DNA from: a bacterium
GTDB lineage: Bacteria; JAMCPX01
Assembly: GCA_021789095.1 (NCBI GenBank)
Contig: JAJYJX010000052.1
Location: 1-13,751, forward strand
Direction: 5' to 3'
Length of the DNA stretch: 13,751 bases
Of the stretch, positions 7,514 through 13,751 are shown piece by piece. Under the pieces are notes generated by a model, which saw nothing but the letters and a program-made list of their open reading frames with translations, was not told where the DNA came from and did not search any database. The first letter of the stretch is position 1. Every line of letters starts with the position of its first letter. The position numbers and the translations under genes are program-made.

Positions 7514-9358
7514 TTACCCGGCCAGGCGCCCATGGATCTCCTTTGCCACGCTTATCGGTATACCGGTGCGTTTGACGATCTCCTCAGGCAGGGCATTCCT
7601 GATCTCCTCAATGCTGCTGAAAATCGACAGCAAAAGCCGTTTTCTTTTCTGTGATACTCCTGCAATACCGTCAAGCGCAGAGAGAAGGCCGGTTTTTGAC
7701 CTTAGTTTCCTGTGATACGTTATTGCAAACCTGTGCGCTTCATCCCTTATACGTTTTAAAAGCATAAGCGGTTCCGAGCCGTGTATGAGGTTTAATGGAT
7801 CTTTCCTGTTCGGTATGTAGACCCTGTCTTCTTCCTTATCTATACGGTGCCTGTTGCTGACTGAGGATAGGTTTTCCCTGCGCAGTTTTGCAATGCCTAT
7901 AACATCGGGCTGTTCGATATCCAGATCCTTCAGCACTTTGAGCGCTATGCTGAGCTGCCCCTTGCCTCCATCCACAATAATGAGCGAAGGTATGTCCTGC
8001 CTGTCCCTGAACCTTCTTGTAAGCACCTCGTGCATCATTGCATAGTCATCGGGCCGTTGTACCTCCCTGAGCCTGTAATGCCTGTACTTTGCCTTCACAG
8101 ATAAACCGTTTTCAAACCGCACCATTGATGACACGCTGTTTGTGCCCATGATGTTTGAATTGTCAAAGCACTCTATTGCCGTGGGAAGGTTTTTGAGATG
8201 CAGCAGGTCCTTTAATGATTCGACTGCGGACAATGATACCGCCTCTTTATGCAGGGATAACTGCATATACTCTGTAGCGTTCTTTGCGGACAGATTGAGC
8301 AAATCCAGTTTTTTTCCGCCTGAAGGCACATTTATACGGACGTCGCCGCCTTTTAGTTCTGCCAGACGTGACCGCACGACCTGCATGTCCGGTATTTCGA
8401 ACGGCAGATATATGTTGGCAGGTACAAAATGGCCGTTCTCGTAGTACTGCCTTATGACGGAGCTCATAAGCTCCTCGGGGTCAAGCACTGTATCCCTGAA
8501 CATGTAGTTCGTTGAATTCAGGAGCTGTCCGCTGCGTATGAAAAGCCCGTTTACGGCAAATGTTGTACCGACGGACGAAAGGTTGAACACATCAATGTCA
8601 ACGGCCCTTGCGGATTCCACCTTCTGCTGCTCGACAGTCTTTTGTATATTGAAAATGAGGTCCCTTATCCGGGCTGCCTTTTCATAGTGCTCACTGTCCG
8701 ACTCTGATTTCATCTGTGCCTTCAGTCCTTTAATGACTGCGTTTGTTTTCCCTTCGAGAAAGAGTTTTGCCTGTTTTACACGTTCTTTATAATCTTCCTG
8801 TGTTATGCGGTTCGCGCACGGAGCTGAACATCTTTTGATCTGGTACTTCATACACGGCCTTATCCTGTTCCTGAGCTCTGCGTCTGTGCAGGTTCTTAGC
8901 TGGAACAGGTCTGTTATCAGTTTTACGGTTTCCCTTGCTGCACGTGCTGAGGAATACGGACCGAAGATCAATGAACCGTCCCTCACCGGCCTTCTCACGA
9001 CCTGTATGCCCGGGAATTTATGATCCGTCGATATGCGGATGTTAACATAGGTCTTATCGTCCTTTAAGCGTATATTGTATCTGGGTCTGTTCTTCTTGAT
9101 AAGATTGTTTTCAAGCAGCAGTGCCTCTTTCTCGGTGTCTGTCAGCATGAATTCTATGTGCTTTATCCTGGGTTTGAGAAAATTTATAAATGGGCGCGTA
9201 TCGGGTGACGCCGTAAAATACGCCCTCACCCTGTTGTTGAGGTCCAATGCCTTGCCTATATAAAGTATGCTGTCCCTGGCATCCTTGAACAGGTAAACAC
9301 CGGGCTGTTTCGGCACAAGGCCGAGTTTGTCATGAATGGTCTGGTCTACTTCTATCAT
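7514..9358 (-). CDS. uvrC: UvrABC excinuclease subunit C
   Basis: 614 residues, full family length. The N-terminal GIY-YIG nuclease (about 15-95) has PGVYLF, LYIGKA (Y33), R43 and E83, and makes the 3' incision. Cysteines C157, C169, C177 and C181 have the 12-8-4 spacing of the Fe-S cluster described in UvrC. A UVR motif (about 203-240) contacts UvrB. The RNase H-like domain has D399 (IECFDNSN), D463 (IIVDGGKGQ) and H542 (EAHRFA), and makes the 5' incision. Tandem helix-hairpin-helix motifs (about 555-612) bind DNA. All catalytic residues are present, so it should be active in nucleotide excision repair. The ATG at 9358 gives the expected 18 residues before PGVY. It has no Shine-Dalgarno sequence, and a TATAAT ends 7 nt upstream, implying a leaderless transcript. 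It is the first gene of the minus-strand block. Confidence 0.97.
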   Translation of the reverse strand: MIEVDQTIHDKLGLVPKQPGVYLFKDARDSILYIGKALDLNNRVRAYFTASPDTRPFINFLKPRIKHIEFMLTDTEKEALLLENNLIKKNRPRYNIRLKDDKTYVNIRISTDHKFPGIQVVRRPVRDGSLIFGPYSSARAARETVKLITDLFQLRTCTDAELRNRIRPCMKYQIKRCSAPCANRITQEDYKERVKQAKLFLEGKTNAVIKGLKAQMKSESDSEHYEKAARIRDLIFNIQKTVEQQKVESARAVDIDVFNLSSVGTTFAVNGLFIRSGQLLNSTNYMFRDTVLDPEELMSSVIRQYYENGHFVPANIYLPFEIPDMQVVRSRLAELKGGDVRINVPSGGKKLDLLNLSAKNATEYMQLSLHKEAVSLSAVESLKDLLHLKNLPTAIECFDNSNIMGTNSVSSMVRFENGLSVKAKYRHYRLREVQRPDDYAMMHEVLTRRFRDRQDIPSLIIVDGGKGQLSIALKVLKDLDIEQPDVIGIAKLRRENLSSVSNRHRIDKEEDRVYIPNRKDPLNLIHGSEPLMLLKRIRDEAHRFAITYHRKLRSKTGLLSALDGIAGVSQKRKRLLLSIFSSIEEIRNALPEEIVKRTGIPISVAKEIHGRLAG

Positions 9359-9365
9359 TATAAAT

Positions 9366-9393
9366 ATTATAATTTAAAAAAACGATTTGGCAA
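9366..9393 (-). promoter_or_regulatory. Sigma70-type promoter for uvrC, leaderless geometry
   Basis: Minus strand: TTGCCA (9388-9393), a 16-nt spacer, and a perfect TATAAT (9366-9371). Seven nucleotides, ATTTATA, separate the -10 box from the ATG at 9358, so the start site falls at or within a base of the initiation codon and no ribosome site can be accommodated. The region is A+T-rich, so a coincidental box cannot be excluded. Confidence 0.5.
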
Positions 9394-9451
9394 TGAGGTT
9401 CTTTACAATCTTATTGCAGTTCCGGGTTAACAGGTATGCGTCTTTATTTAT

Positions 9452-9480
9452 TTGCATATCTTAATAAAAATGCGTATACG
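9452..9480 (+). promoter_or_regulatory. Weak promoter candidate for the glycosyltransferase operon
   Basis: TTGCAT (9452-9457), a 17-nt spacer and TATACG (9475-9480) lie about 37 nt before the GT2 start, within the 159-nt divergent gap between uvrC and this operon. The match is partial. No operator-like palindrome is clear; the sequence ATGCGT occurs at both ends of this stretch (9436 and 9470 regions). Confidence 0.3.
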
Positions 9481-9517
9481 GAATAATACAAGGACAGGAT
9501 ACTAACGGAGATATTAA

Positions 9518-10255
9518 ATGGAAGGTATTACAATCTTTTATCCGATGTACAATGAAGAGCTGTATATAAAACGGGCTGTGGAAGCGGCAAAAGAGGTGTG
9601 TGAGCGCATGTTGAAGATCGGGGAAATACCCGATTACGAGGTCCTGCTCATTGATGATGCTTCAAACGATGCAACAGGCAGGATCGCGGACGAGCTTTCT
9701 GCGCAGGACAGCCGTATACGGGTCATCCATCATACATCCAACAGGGGACTGGGCGGTGCTTTGAAAACGGGTTTTTCAAATGCAAAGATGGATACGGTGC
9801 TTTATTCCGATACGGATCTTCCATTCGACATGATGGAACTGAAGAAGGCGTTCAGGCTCATGAGATACTACGAGGCAGATATTGTTTCCGCATTCAGGTT
9901 TGACAGGACGGGAGAGGGGCTTATCCGGCTTATATATTCCTATGTGTACAACACACTTATAAAAGCACTGTTCGGCCTAAGGATAAAAGATGTGAATTTC
10001 TCATTCAAGCTTGTGCGTAAAGAGGTATTTGAATACGTAATCCTTAAATCCGAAGGCAGCTTTATAGATGCGGAGCTGCTTATCAGGGCGCAGAGGTACG
10101 GATTTAAGATCATACAATTTGGGACAAATTATTTCCCGCGCAGCAGGGGCATTTCAACTTTGTCGAGCACTGCCGTTATCGTCAAGATTATCAAAGAGAT
10201 GTTCTCCATATACAGGGAGATTAAATCCATCCGGCCAGTTGTTAAGAGACGATGA
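9518..10255 (+). CDS. Family 2 glycosyltransferase, dolichol/undecaprenyl-phosphate sugar synthase type
   Basis: 245 residues with a GT-A fold. Features are FYPMYNEE at the start, the nucleotide-sugar acidic pair D46-D47 (LIDDASNDAT), a NRGLGGALKTGF segment (75-86), the metal-binding SDTD (97-100), and a KDVNFSFKLVRKEVF segment (157-171) typical of polyprenyl-phosphate sugar synthases such as DPM1, ArnC and FlmF. A later FIDAELL (182-188) fits the catalytic-base region. These enzymes move a sugar from a UDP or GDP donor to a polyprenyl phosphate at the inner membrane. Unlike ArnC it has no C-terminal transmembrane helices, so it should be a cytosolic or peripheral enzyme. The ATG has CGGAG 7 nt upstream. 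It is the first gene of a three-gene operon and its stop overlaps the deacetylase start (ATGA). I infer that it loads a HexNAc on undecaprenyl phosphate; the donor sugar cannot be read from the sequence. Confidence 0.88.
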   Translation: MEGITIFYPMYNEELYIKRAVEAAKEVCERMLKIGEIPDYEVLLIDDASNDATGRIADELSAQDSRIRVIHHTSNRGLGGALKTGFSNAKMDTVLYSDTDLPFDMMELKKAFRLMRYYEADIVSAFRFDRTGEGLIRLIYSYVYNTLIKALFGLRIKDVNFSFKLVRKEVFEYVILKSEGSFIDAELLIRAQRYGFKIIQFGTNYFPRSRGISTLSSTAVIVKIIKEMFSIYREIKSIRPVVKRR

Positions 10256-11055
10256 CGAAATTCCTTGTAGTAAACGCGGACGATTTCGGACTTTGCAGGG
10301 AAATTACAACAGGTATTATCAAAGCATACAAAGAAGGAATCGTTACGGCAACATCGGTCGTTGTTAACGGCAGGTATTTTAAAGAAGGCATACGGCTTTT
10401 AAAGGACTCAGGCATTGATGCGGGCATACACCTTACATTTACAGGCGGGGAAAAGCCTGTTTTATATGATGTTGATGGGCTTGTTGATAATAACGGCTTT
10501 TTTTTAAATAGCTACAGAGAGGTAATTCCAAGGATTATACTTCGAAGGTTTGATCGCAATGCGCTGGAGAAAGAATTATCGGGACAGATCGGCATACTCA
10601 AAGATAACGATGTATCGGTCAGCCATATAGACAGTCATCAGCACCTTCATCTTTTACCCGGCATTAAGGATATTGTAATAAAACTCGCACAGCGATTTAA
10701 GATAAGATGGATAAGAGTACCGCGTTCAACCGGTATAGGTATTAAAGACTTTGTCATGAAGATGTTAGGCAATACCCTTCAGTCAAGATTAAGGGACAAC
10801 AGTCTCGGTTTTACAGACTGGTTCAGGGGTTTTGAAAGGGGCGGGCACATGAACGAATATGTACTTTCTTCCATGCTGCCAGGTATTGCGGACGGCATTA
10901 CAGAACTGATGGTCCATCCGGGTTATGATGCGTCCGGTTCTTATGACTGGGGATATGCATGGGAGGATGAGCTGAAAGCGCTTACGTCCGCAAGTATAAA
11001 GTCATTGGTAAAAAGAAGTGGCATAGTATTGACAAACTTTAAGGAGATTAGATGA
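10252..11055 (+). CDS. YdjC/ChbG/HpnK/NaxD-family sugar deacetylase
   Basis: 267 residues. Characteristic motifs are NADDFGLC (8-15, with acidic residues D10-D11), GIHLT (58-62, H60), SHIDSHQHLHLLPG (124-137, D127 and a His cluster that binds the catalytic metal), RVPRS (155-159) and the late MVHPGYD (220-226, H222). The family removes N-acetyl groups from carbohydrates. Known members act on chito-oligosaccharides (ChbG), on undecaprenyl-phosphate GalNAc (NaxD of Francisella) and in hopanoid glucosamine synthesis (HpnK). No signal peptide is visible, so it should act in the cytosol. It sits exactly between a polyprenyl-phosphate sugar synthase-like GT2 and an ArnT-like transferase, with 4-nt overlaps on both sides. 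This favours the NaxD role, making a lipid-linked amino sugar. An HpnK role is the main alternative, but no hopanoid genes are in view. All metal and acid motifs appear intact. Confidence 0.88.
   Translation: MTKFLVVNADDFGLCREITTGIIKAYKEGIVTATSVVVNGRYFKEGIRLLKDSGIDAGIHLTFTGGEKPVLYDVDGLVDNNGFFLNSYREVIPRIILRRFDRNALEKELSGQIGILKDNDVSVSHIDSHQHLHLLPGIKDIVIKLAQRFKIRWIRVPRSTGIGIKDFVMKMLGNTLQSRLRDNSLGFTDWFRGFERGGHMNEYVLSSMLPGIADGITELMVHPGYDASGSYDWGYAWEDELKALTSASIKSLVKRSGIVLTNFKEIR
11041..11046 (+). promoter_or_regulatory. Ribosome binding site for the GT39 gene, inside the deacetylase end
   Basis: AAGGAG lies 5 nt before the ATG at 11052, within the last codons of the deacetylase. It supports efficient re-initiation at the ATGA overlap and fixes the GT39 start. 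Confidence 0.75.
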
Positions 11056-12563
11056 AAGGTAAGAGGTATACATACGTAACTTTTGCTGTAATTGCTGGAT
11101 TCTTGATATTCAGGGTATTTTACTTGGCAACAACACATTACACCCTTTCTCAGGATGAGGCATACTTCTGGGATTGGTCAAGACATCCAGCCCTCAGTTA
11201 TTATGATATGGGGCCAATGATTGCATGGATCATAGCCTTTTTCACGCATATACTTCCATTATCCGCATTCTCTGTAAGGCTTGGAGCACCGGTATTTGCA
11301 GCCATGACCGCTGTTGTTGTCTATCTACTAACAGTTGAAGTTACAGAATCAAGGATGCTTGGACTTATAGTAGTGCTGCTGTTTCATATCCTGCCCATAG
11401 GTATGGCAGGAGGCGTTATAATGACATACTATTCCCCTCAAGTTTTCTTTATGTCTGTAACAGCACTTTTTTTATGGAAACTTATAACCGATGGCAGGGC
11501 ATGGTGGTGGTATCTTATAGGGTTAAGCCTTGGGCTTGGTCTGCTGTCACATCACATGTTTATCTTTTTTACGGCAGAGGTGGGTTTATTTATATTTCTT
11601 TCTGACAACAATAGAAAATGGCTGAGGCACAAAGAACCTTACCTTGCTCTTCTTATAGAGTTGATCGTGGCAAGTCCTATTCTGATCTGGAATGCAATGC
11701 ATAACTTCGTTATGTTCAGACATGCCATTGGTATGATGTCGGAAACACACAACATCACATTTACATTATTTGAATATATTGGAGGACAGGCGGGTATAGA
11801 AGCCGGATTTTTCTTTGTTGCGGTTGTTTATGGGCTAAGCGTAAGTGGTTACAGAGGCATAAAATTCAAGAATGATAAATATCTGTTTCTATTCTGCTTA
11901 TCTGCACCGGTTATACTTTTTATAGCGCTTCTCAGCATAGGCGGAAGAACAGAGCCGAACTGGCCTGTATCGGGTTACGTAACAGGTTCTATTGCTGCCG
12001 TATACGTACTCTATGAAAAGTATAAAAACGGCAGGCGTGGTATCCGCATACTTATTGATGTTGGTCTTGGATTTACCATATTTATATGTGTACTTGCATC
12101 GGCACTCGCATATTATCCTTCTCTTATGCACGCTGGAGGTATATATATACCACCGCAAAGAGATCCTACAAATAGAATGTATGGATGGAGAGAACTTGGA
12201 GAAAATGTGTCGGAAGTATTGAAGGATATGCCGGCCGGGAGTTTTGTTGCAACGCATGAGTACGGGCTTAATGCAGAGCTCGCCTTTTATGTAAAAGGAC
12301 ATCCGGAGGTTTATGAGATACCCGTGATCAGGCGTTTCAGCCAGTATGATTTCTGGAACAACTTTAGGGCGGTTAAGGGCAGAGACGCTGTTTATGTAGG
12401 GTATGCACCTATGGAAAAAGAGGTCGACGCCTTATTTAATAAGGTAGGACCTGCTGAGGAACTTGTAATCAGAACCAGACATACTCATGCCGCACGGTTC
12501 ACGTTTTATATTTACCGGTGCTATGGATACAAGGGAACACCGGAAGAACTGGCAACATTTTGA
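11052..12563 (+). CDS. GT39/ArnT-like polyprenyl-phosphate-sugar glycosyltransferase, integral membrane
   Basis: 503 residues with about ten to twelve hydrophobic segments over residues 8-355 and a soluble C-terminal part (about 360-503). The PMT_2/ArnT signature TLSQDEAYFWDWSRHP (31-46) lies in the first periplasmic loop, with the catalytic-type acidic pair D35-E36. The downstream YYDMGPM (50-56) replaces the more usual YYDHPP. GGRTEPNWPVSGY (297-309) is another family motif. Such enzymes take a sugar from an undecaprenyl- or dolichyl-phosphate carrier on the periplasmic side and pass it to an acceptor; ArnT and FlmK use lipid A. Being last in an operon with a carrier-loading GT2 and a deacetylase suggests that it transfers a deacetylated amino sugar. 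The acceptor (lipid A, core, protein or another lipid) is not decided by sequence. Confidence 0.88.
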   Translation: MKGKRYTYVTFAVIAGFLIFRVFYLATTHYTLSQDEAYFWDWSRHPALSYYDMGPMIAWIIAFFTHILPLSAFSVRLGAPVFAAMTAVVVYLLTVEVTESRMLGLIVVLLFHILPIGMAGGVIMTYYSPQVFFMSVTALFLWKLITDGRAWWWYLIGLSLGLGLLSHHMFIFFTAEVGLFIFLSDNNRKWLRHKEPYLALLIELIVASPILIWNAMHNFVMFRHAIGMMSETHNITFTLFEYIGGQAGIEAGFFFVAVVYGLSVSGYRGIKFKNDKYLFLFCLSAPVILFIALLSIGGRTEPNWPVSGYVTGSIAAVYVLYEKYKNGRRGIRILIDVGLGFTIFICVLASALAYYPSLMHAGGIYIPPQRDPTNRMYGWRELGENVSEVLKDMPAGSFVATHEYGLNAELAFYVKGHPEVYEIPVIRRFSQYDFWNNFRAVKGRDAVYVGYAPMEKEVDALFNKVGPAEELVIRTRHTHAARFTFYIYRCYGYKGTPEELATF

Positions 12564-12566
12564 CCC

Positions 12567-12585
12567 GGTGCGATCCACCATTTTT
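12567..12585 (+). terminator. Weak terminator candidate after the GT operon
   Basis: GGTG (12567-12570) can pair with CACC (12576-12579) across a 5-nt loop, followed by A and five T, starting 3 nt after the GT39 stop. The stem has only four pairs, so this is marginal; the adjacent palindromic element may do more to stop transcription. Confidence 0.25.
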
Positions 12586-12725
12586 GAAATACTAAATTCC
12601 AATATCTAAATCCTAAACAAATCAAAAATCTTAAATATGAATATCTAAAACACAGCAATAACTTTTGAATTTTCGTCATTTGATATTGTTTAGAAATTAG
12701 GATTTCAGATTTGGAATTTGATTCC
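12586..12725. repeat. A+T-rich palindromic (MITE-like) intergenic element
   Basis: The left arm (about 12586-12628) and the reverse complement of the right arm (about 12682-12725) align over most of their length with small gaps. They share AAATTCCAA, ATCT, AAATCCT and CTAAACAA blocks in the same order; the right arm carries about four extra bases. The middle (about 12640-12670) would be the loop of a long imperfect hairpin. AATATCTAAA also occurs as a direct repeat at 12601 and 12640. There is no open frame. It resembles the small A+T-rich palindromic elements dispersed in intergenic DNA of some bacterial genomes, but the copy number here is one, so its mobility is inferred. It lies between convergent genes and could act as a bidirectional transcription stop. 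Confidence 0.6.
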
Positions 12726-12793
12726 ATAAATTGACGCAGAGTTATCGCTCACTACACGAACTTTCTTATTTAAAAATGCATTTTTGTGGTTAA

Positions 12794-13621
12794 CTAATTG
12801 TGGACCGGCTGACCAAAATAGGTCAGCAAGATTGCGTTCAGTTGATCGGGCGCATCCAGCGGAATCCAGTGACTTGGGCCTTCGAGTTTCTCGTAGAGCC
12901 ACGGCCCATCAACATACCTGGCGCTGTTTTTCATCTGATCCTGTGACAGGAACCTGTCTCCGGTACTCCAGATCCCAAGTACAGGGACTTTCGCATTCGG
13001 GAAGTCTCCAAAGAGAATCTCCAGTGCATTTGCACGGTACCAGTTCAGACCGGCCGTCAACATGCCTTCTCTCGATAGATCCTTGATCCAGTGATCTGTC
13101 TCGGGATGGGCACTGGTCAGCCTGCGTAAGACATACCAATCGAACATACGTACAGTCCACTCTGAGACAAAGGGGAATTGAAACCCGAGTGCATACCATG
13201 CGCGAAGTTTCTGTTCGATGCCGGAACGATACGCTCTCGGATGCCCGACAGATACCGCAACGTAGCGTATCAAGCGTTCGGGATGATGGATGGCGAGGAG
13301 CCACCCGACGACCGCTCCCAGATCGTGACCGATGACGGACACCTTCTTGATGCCCAGGTGATCCAGCAGGGCGATCACATCACCCGTGATGATATCGAAA
13401 GTATAATGCCTCTTGCCCTGTGGAGCGTCGGAATCCCCGAACCCCCGCAAGTCCGGAGCAATGACCTTGTACCCTTTGCCGGCCAGTGCGCTGATCTGGT
13501 TGCGCCAGAGAAAGGCTGAGTCAGGGAATCCATGGAGCAAGATGACCGGCTGACCTTCGCCCTCGACAACAACGTTGAGGTGAATGTCATTGACCCTGAT
13601 CCTCCGGCCCGCGAGACTCAT
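12794..13621 (-). CDS. Alpha/beta hydrolase, epoxide-hydrolase-like
   Basis: 275 residues. The core motifs are the oxyanion segment H30-GFPDS, DLRGFGDSD (57-65), the nucleophile elbow GHDLGA with Asp100 in place of Ser, an acid residue at D222 (STGDRF), and the catalytic His251 (GPSHWIPLDAP). The Asp nucleophile, the HGFP motif and NWYRA in the cap (Y195, in the position of a ring-opening Tyr) favour epoxide hydrolase over esterase; haloalkane dehalogenase is less likely because the cap Tyr is present and the typical halide-binding HGN/EPxW pattern is not. No signal peptide is seen, so it should be cytosolic. GAGGAG lies 5 nt before the ATG. It follows a partial gene by 22 nt and probably shares its transcript. 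Its base composition is visibly richer in G+C than the GT operon: 38 of 60 at 13261-13320 against 20 of 60 at 11581-11640, counted by hand. The substrate is unknown. Confidence 0.88.
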   Translation of the reverse strand: MSLAGRRIRVNDIHLNVVVEGEGQPVILLHGFPDSAFLWRNQISALAGKGYKVIAPDLRGFGDSDAPQGKRHYTFDIITGDVIALLDHLGIKKVSVIGHDLGAVVGWLLAIHHPERLIRYVAVSVGHPRAYRSGIEQKLRAWYALGFQFPFVSEWTVRMFDWYVLRRLTSAHPETDHWIKDLSREGMLTAGLNWYRANALEILFGDFPNAKVPVLGIWSTGDRFLSQDQMKNSARYVDGPWLYEKLEGPSHWIPLDAPDQLNAILLTYFGQPVHN

Positions 13622-13643
13622 TCCAGCTCCTCACACACCGGAT

Positions 13644-13751
13644 CTACCTGAGCAGGGTGGGAAGCATCTTGAACAATGCCAGAGGGTTATTGACCTGCGT
13701 GTAAACCGGAGGGACCTTCTCCCCTGTATTTAAAAGAGTACTCACTGCTAT
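13644..13751 (-). CDS. C-terminal 35 residues of an unrecognised protein, cut by window edge
   Basis: On the minus strand an open frame enters from the right edge and ends at TAG (13646-13644). The tail reads as an ordinary protein end (motifs EKVPPVYTQVNNP and ALFKMLPTLLR) with no stop for 35 codons. It lies 22 nt upstream of the hydrolase with a ribosome site in the gap, so the two likely form one operon. I do not recognise the family from this fragment. Its coding status rests on the open frame, its position and the plausible spacing, and 35 codons is short enough for chance. Confidence 0.5.
   Translation of the reverse strand: MAVSTLLNTGEKVPPVYTQVNNPLALFKMLPTLLR

Noticed and set aside
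12772-12785. Perfect 14-bp palindrome AAAAATGCATTTTT just after the hydrolase stop
   Set aside because: It has no loop and no G+C stem, so it is not a convincing terminator. A+T runs flanking ATGCAT arise easily in such DNA; no function could be supported.
12909-13304. 131-codon minus-strand frame inside the hydrolase gene
   Set aside because: Same strand but different frame from an intact alpha/beta hydrolase with all catalytic residues. Its Arg/Cys/Ser-rich content is typical of out-of-frame reading, so I do not see a frameshift or a second gene.
1-13751. tRNA, rRNA, CRISPR array, transposase or phage genes
   Set aside because: No regularly spaced repeats, no transposase or integrase motifs in any frame, and nearly all the sequence is accounted for by protein genes. 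Intergenic gaps are at most about 230 nt and none reads as a tRNA.

Overview
The window looks like chromosomal DNA from a Gram-negative bacterium with lipid A and a lipopolysaccharide-type outer membrane. It carries an LpxH-family phosphoesterase, an O-antigen-ligase-family protein, a lipoprotein, a TatA-type translocase subunit and an ArnT-like lipid glycosyltransferase. The protein sequences feel most like Desulfobacterota or Nitrospirota relatives, but there is no rRNA or marker gene to fix this, so treat the lineage as a guess.

Layout. (a) 2-1513, plus strand: C-terminal bulk of a lipoprotein with an IPT/TIG domain and NHL-type propeller repeats, cut by the left edge. (b) 1518-9358, minus strand, in order of transcription: uvrC (excision repair nuclease), tatA/E (Tat translocase), an LpxH-like metallophosphoesterase, a large radical SAM protein of the TIGR03960/DUF2344 type, and a TPR-fused O-antigen ligase. 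The last three overlap (4 nt, then 14 nt) and look translationally coupled. Separate promoter candidates precede uvrC, tatA and the phosphoesterase. Those before uvrC and the phosphoesterase sit so close to the ATG that leaderless mRNAs are predicted. (c) 9359-9517: divergent promoter region. (d) 9518-12563, plus strand: a tight three-gene operon (GT2 glycosyltransferase, YdjC/NaxD-type deacetylase, GT39/ArnT-like transferase) joined by two ATGA overlaps. (e) 12564-12793: convergent intergenic region holding an A+T-rich, roughly 140-bp palindromic element. (f) 12794-13751, minus strand: an epoxide-hydrolase-like alpha/beta hydrolase preceded by the last 35 codons of another gene. This block is visibly richer in G+C.

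The most interesting biology is operon (d). Its three enzyme classes and their order match the logic of the Francisella FlmF2-NaxD-FlmK and Bordetella Lgm systems. In those, a HexNAc is loaded on undecaprenyl phosphate, deacetylated, and the resulting amino sugar is transferred to lipid A. The nearby LpxH-like enzyme and O-antigen ligase fit an envelope-glycolipid neighbourhood. Other points worth attention are the two leaderless-type promoters, a perfect 14-bp inverted repeat inside the O-antigen ligase gene, and the palindromic element at the edge of the compositional shift.
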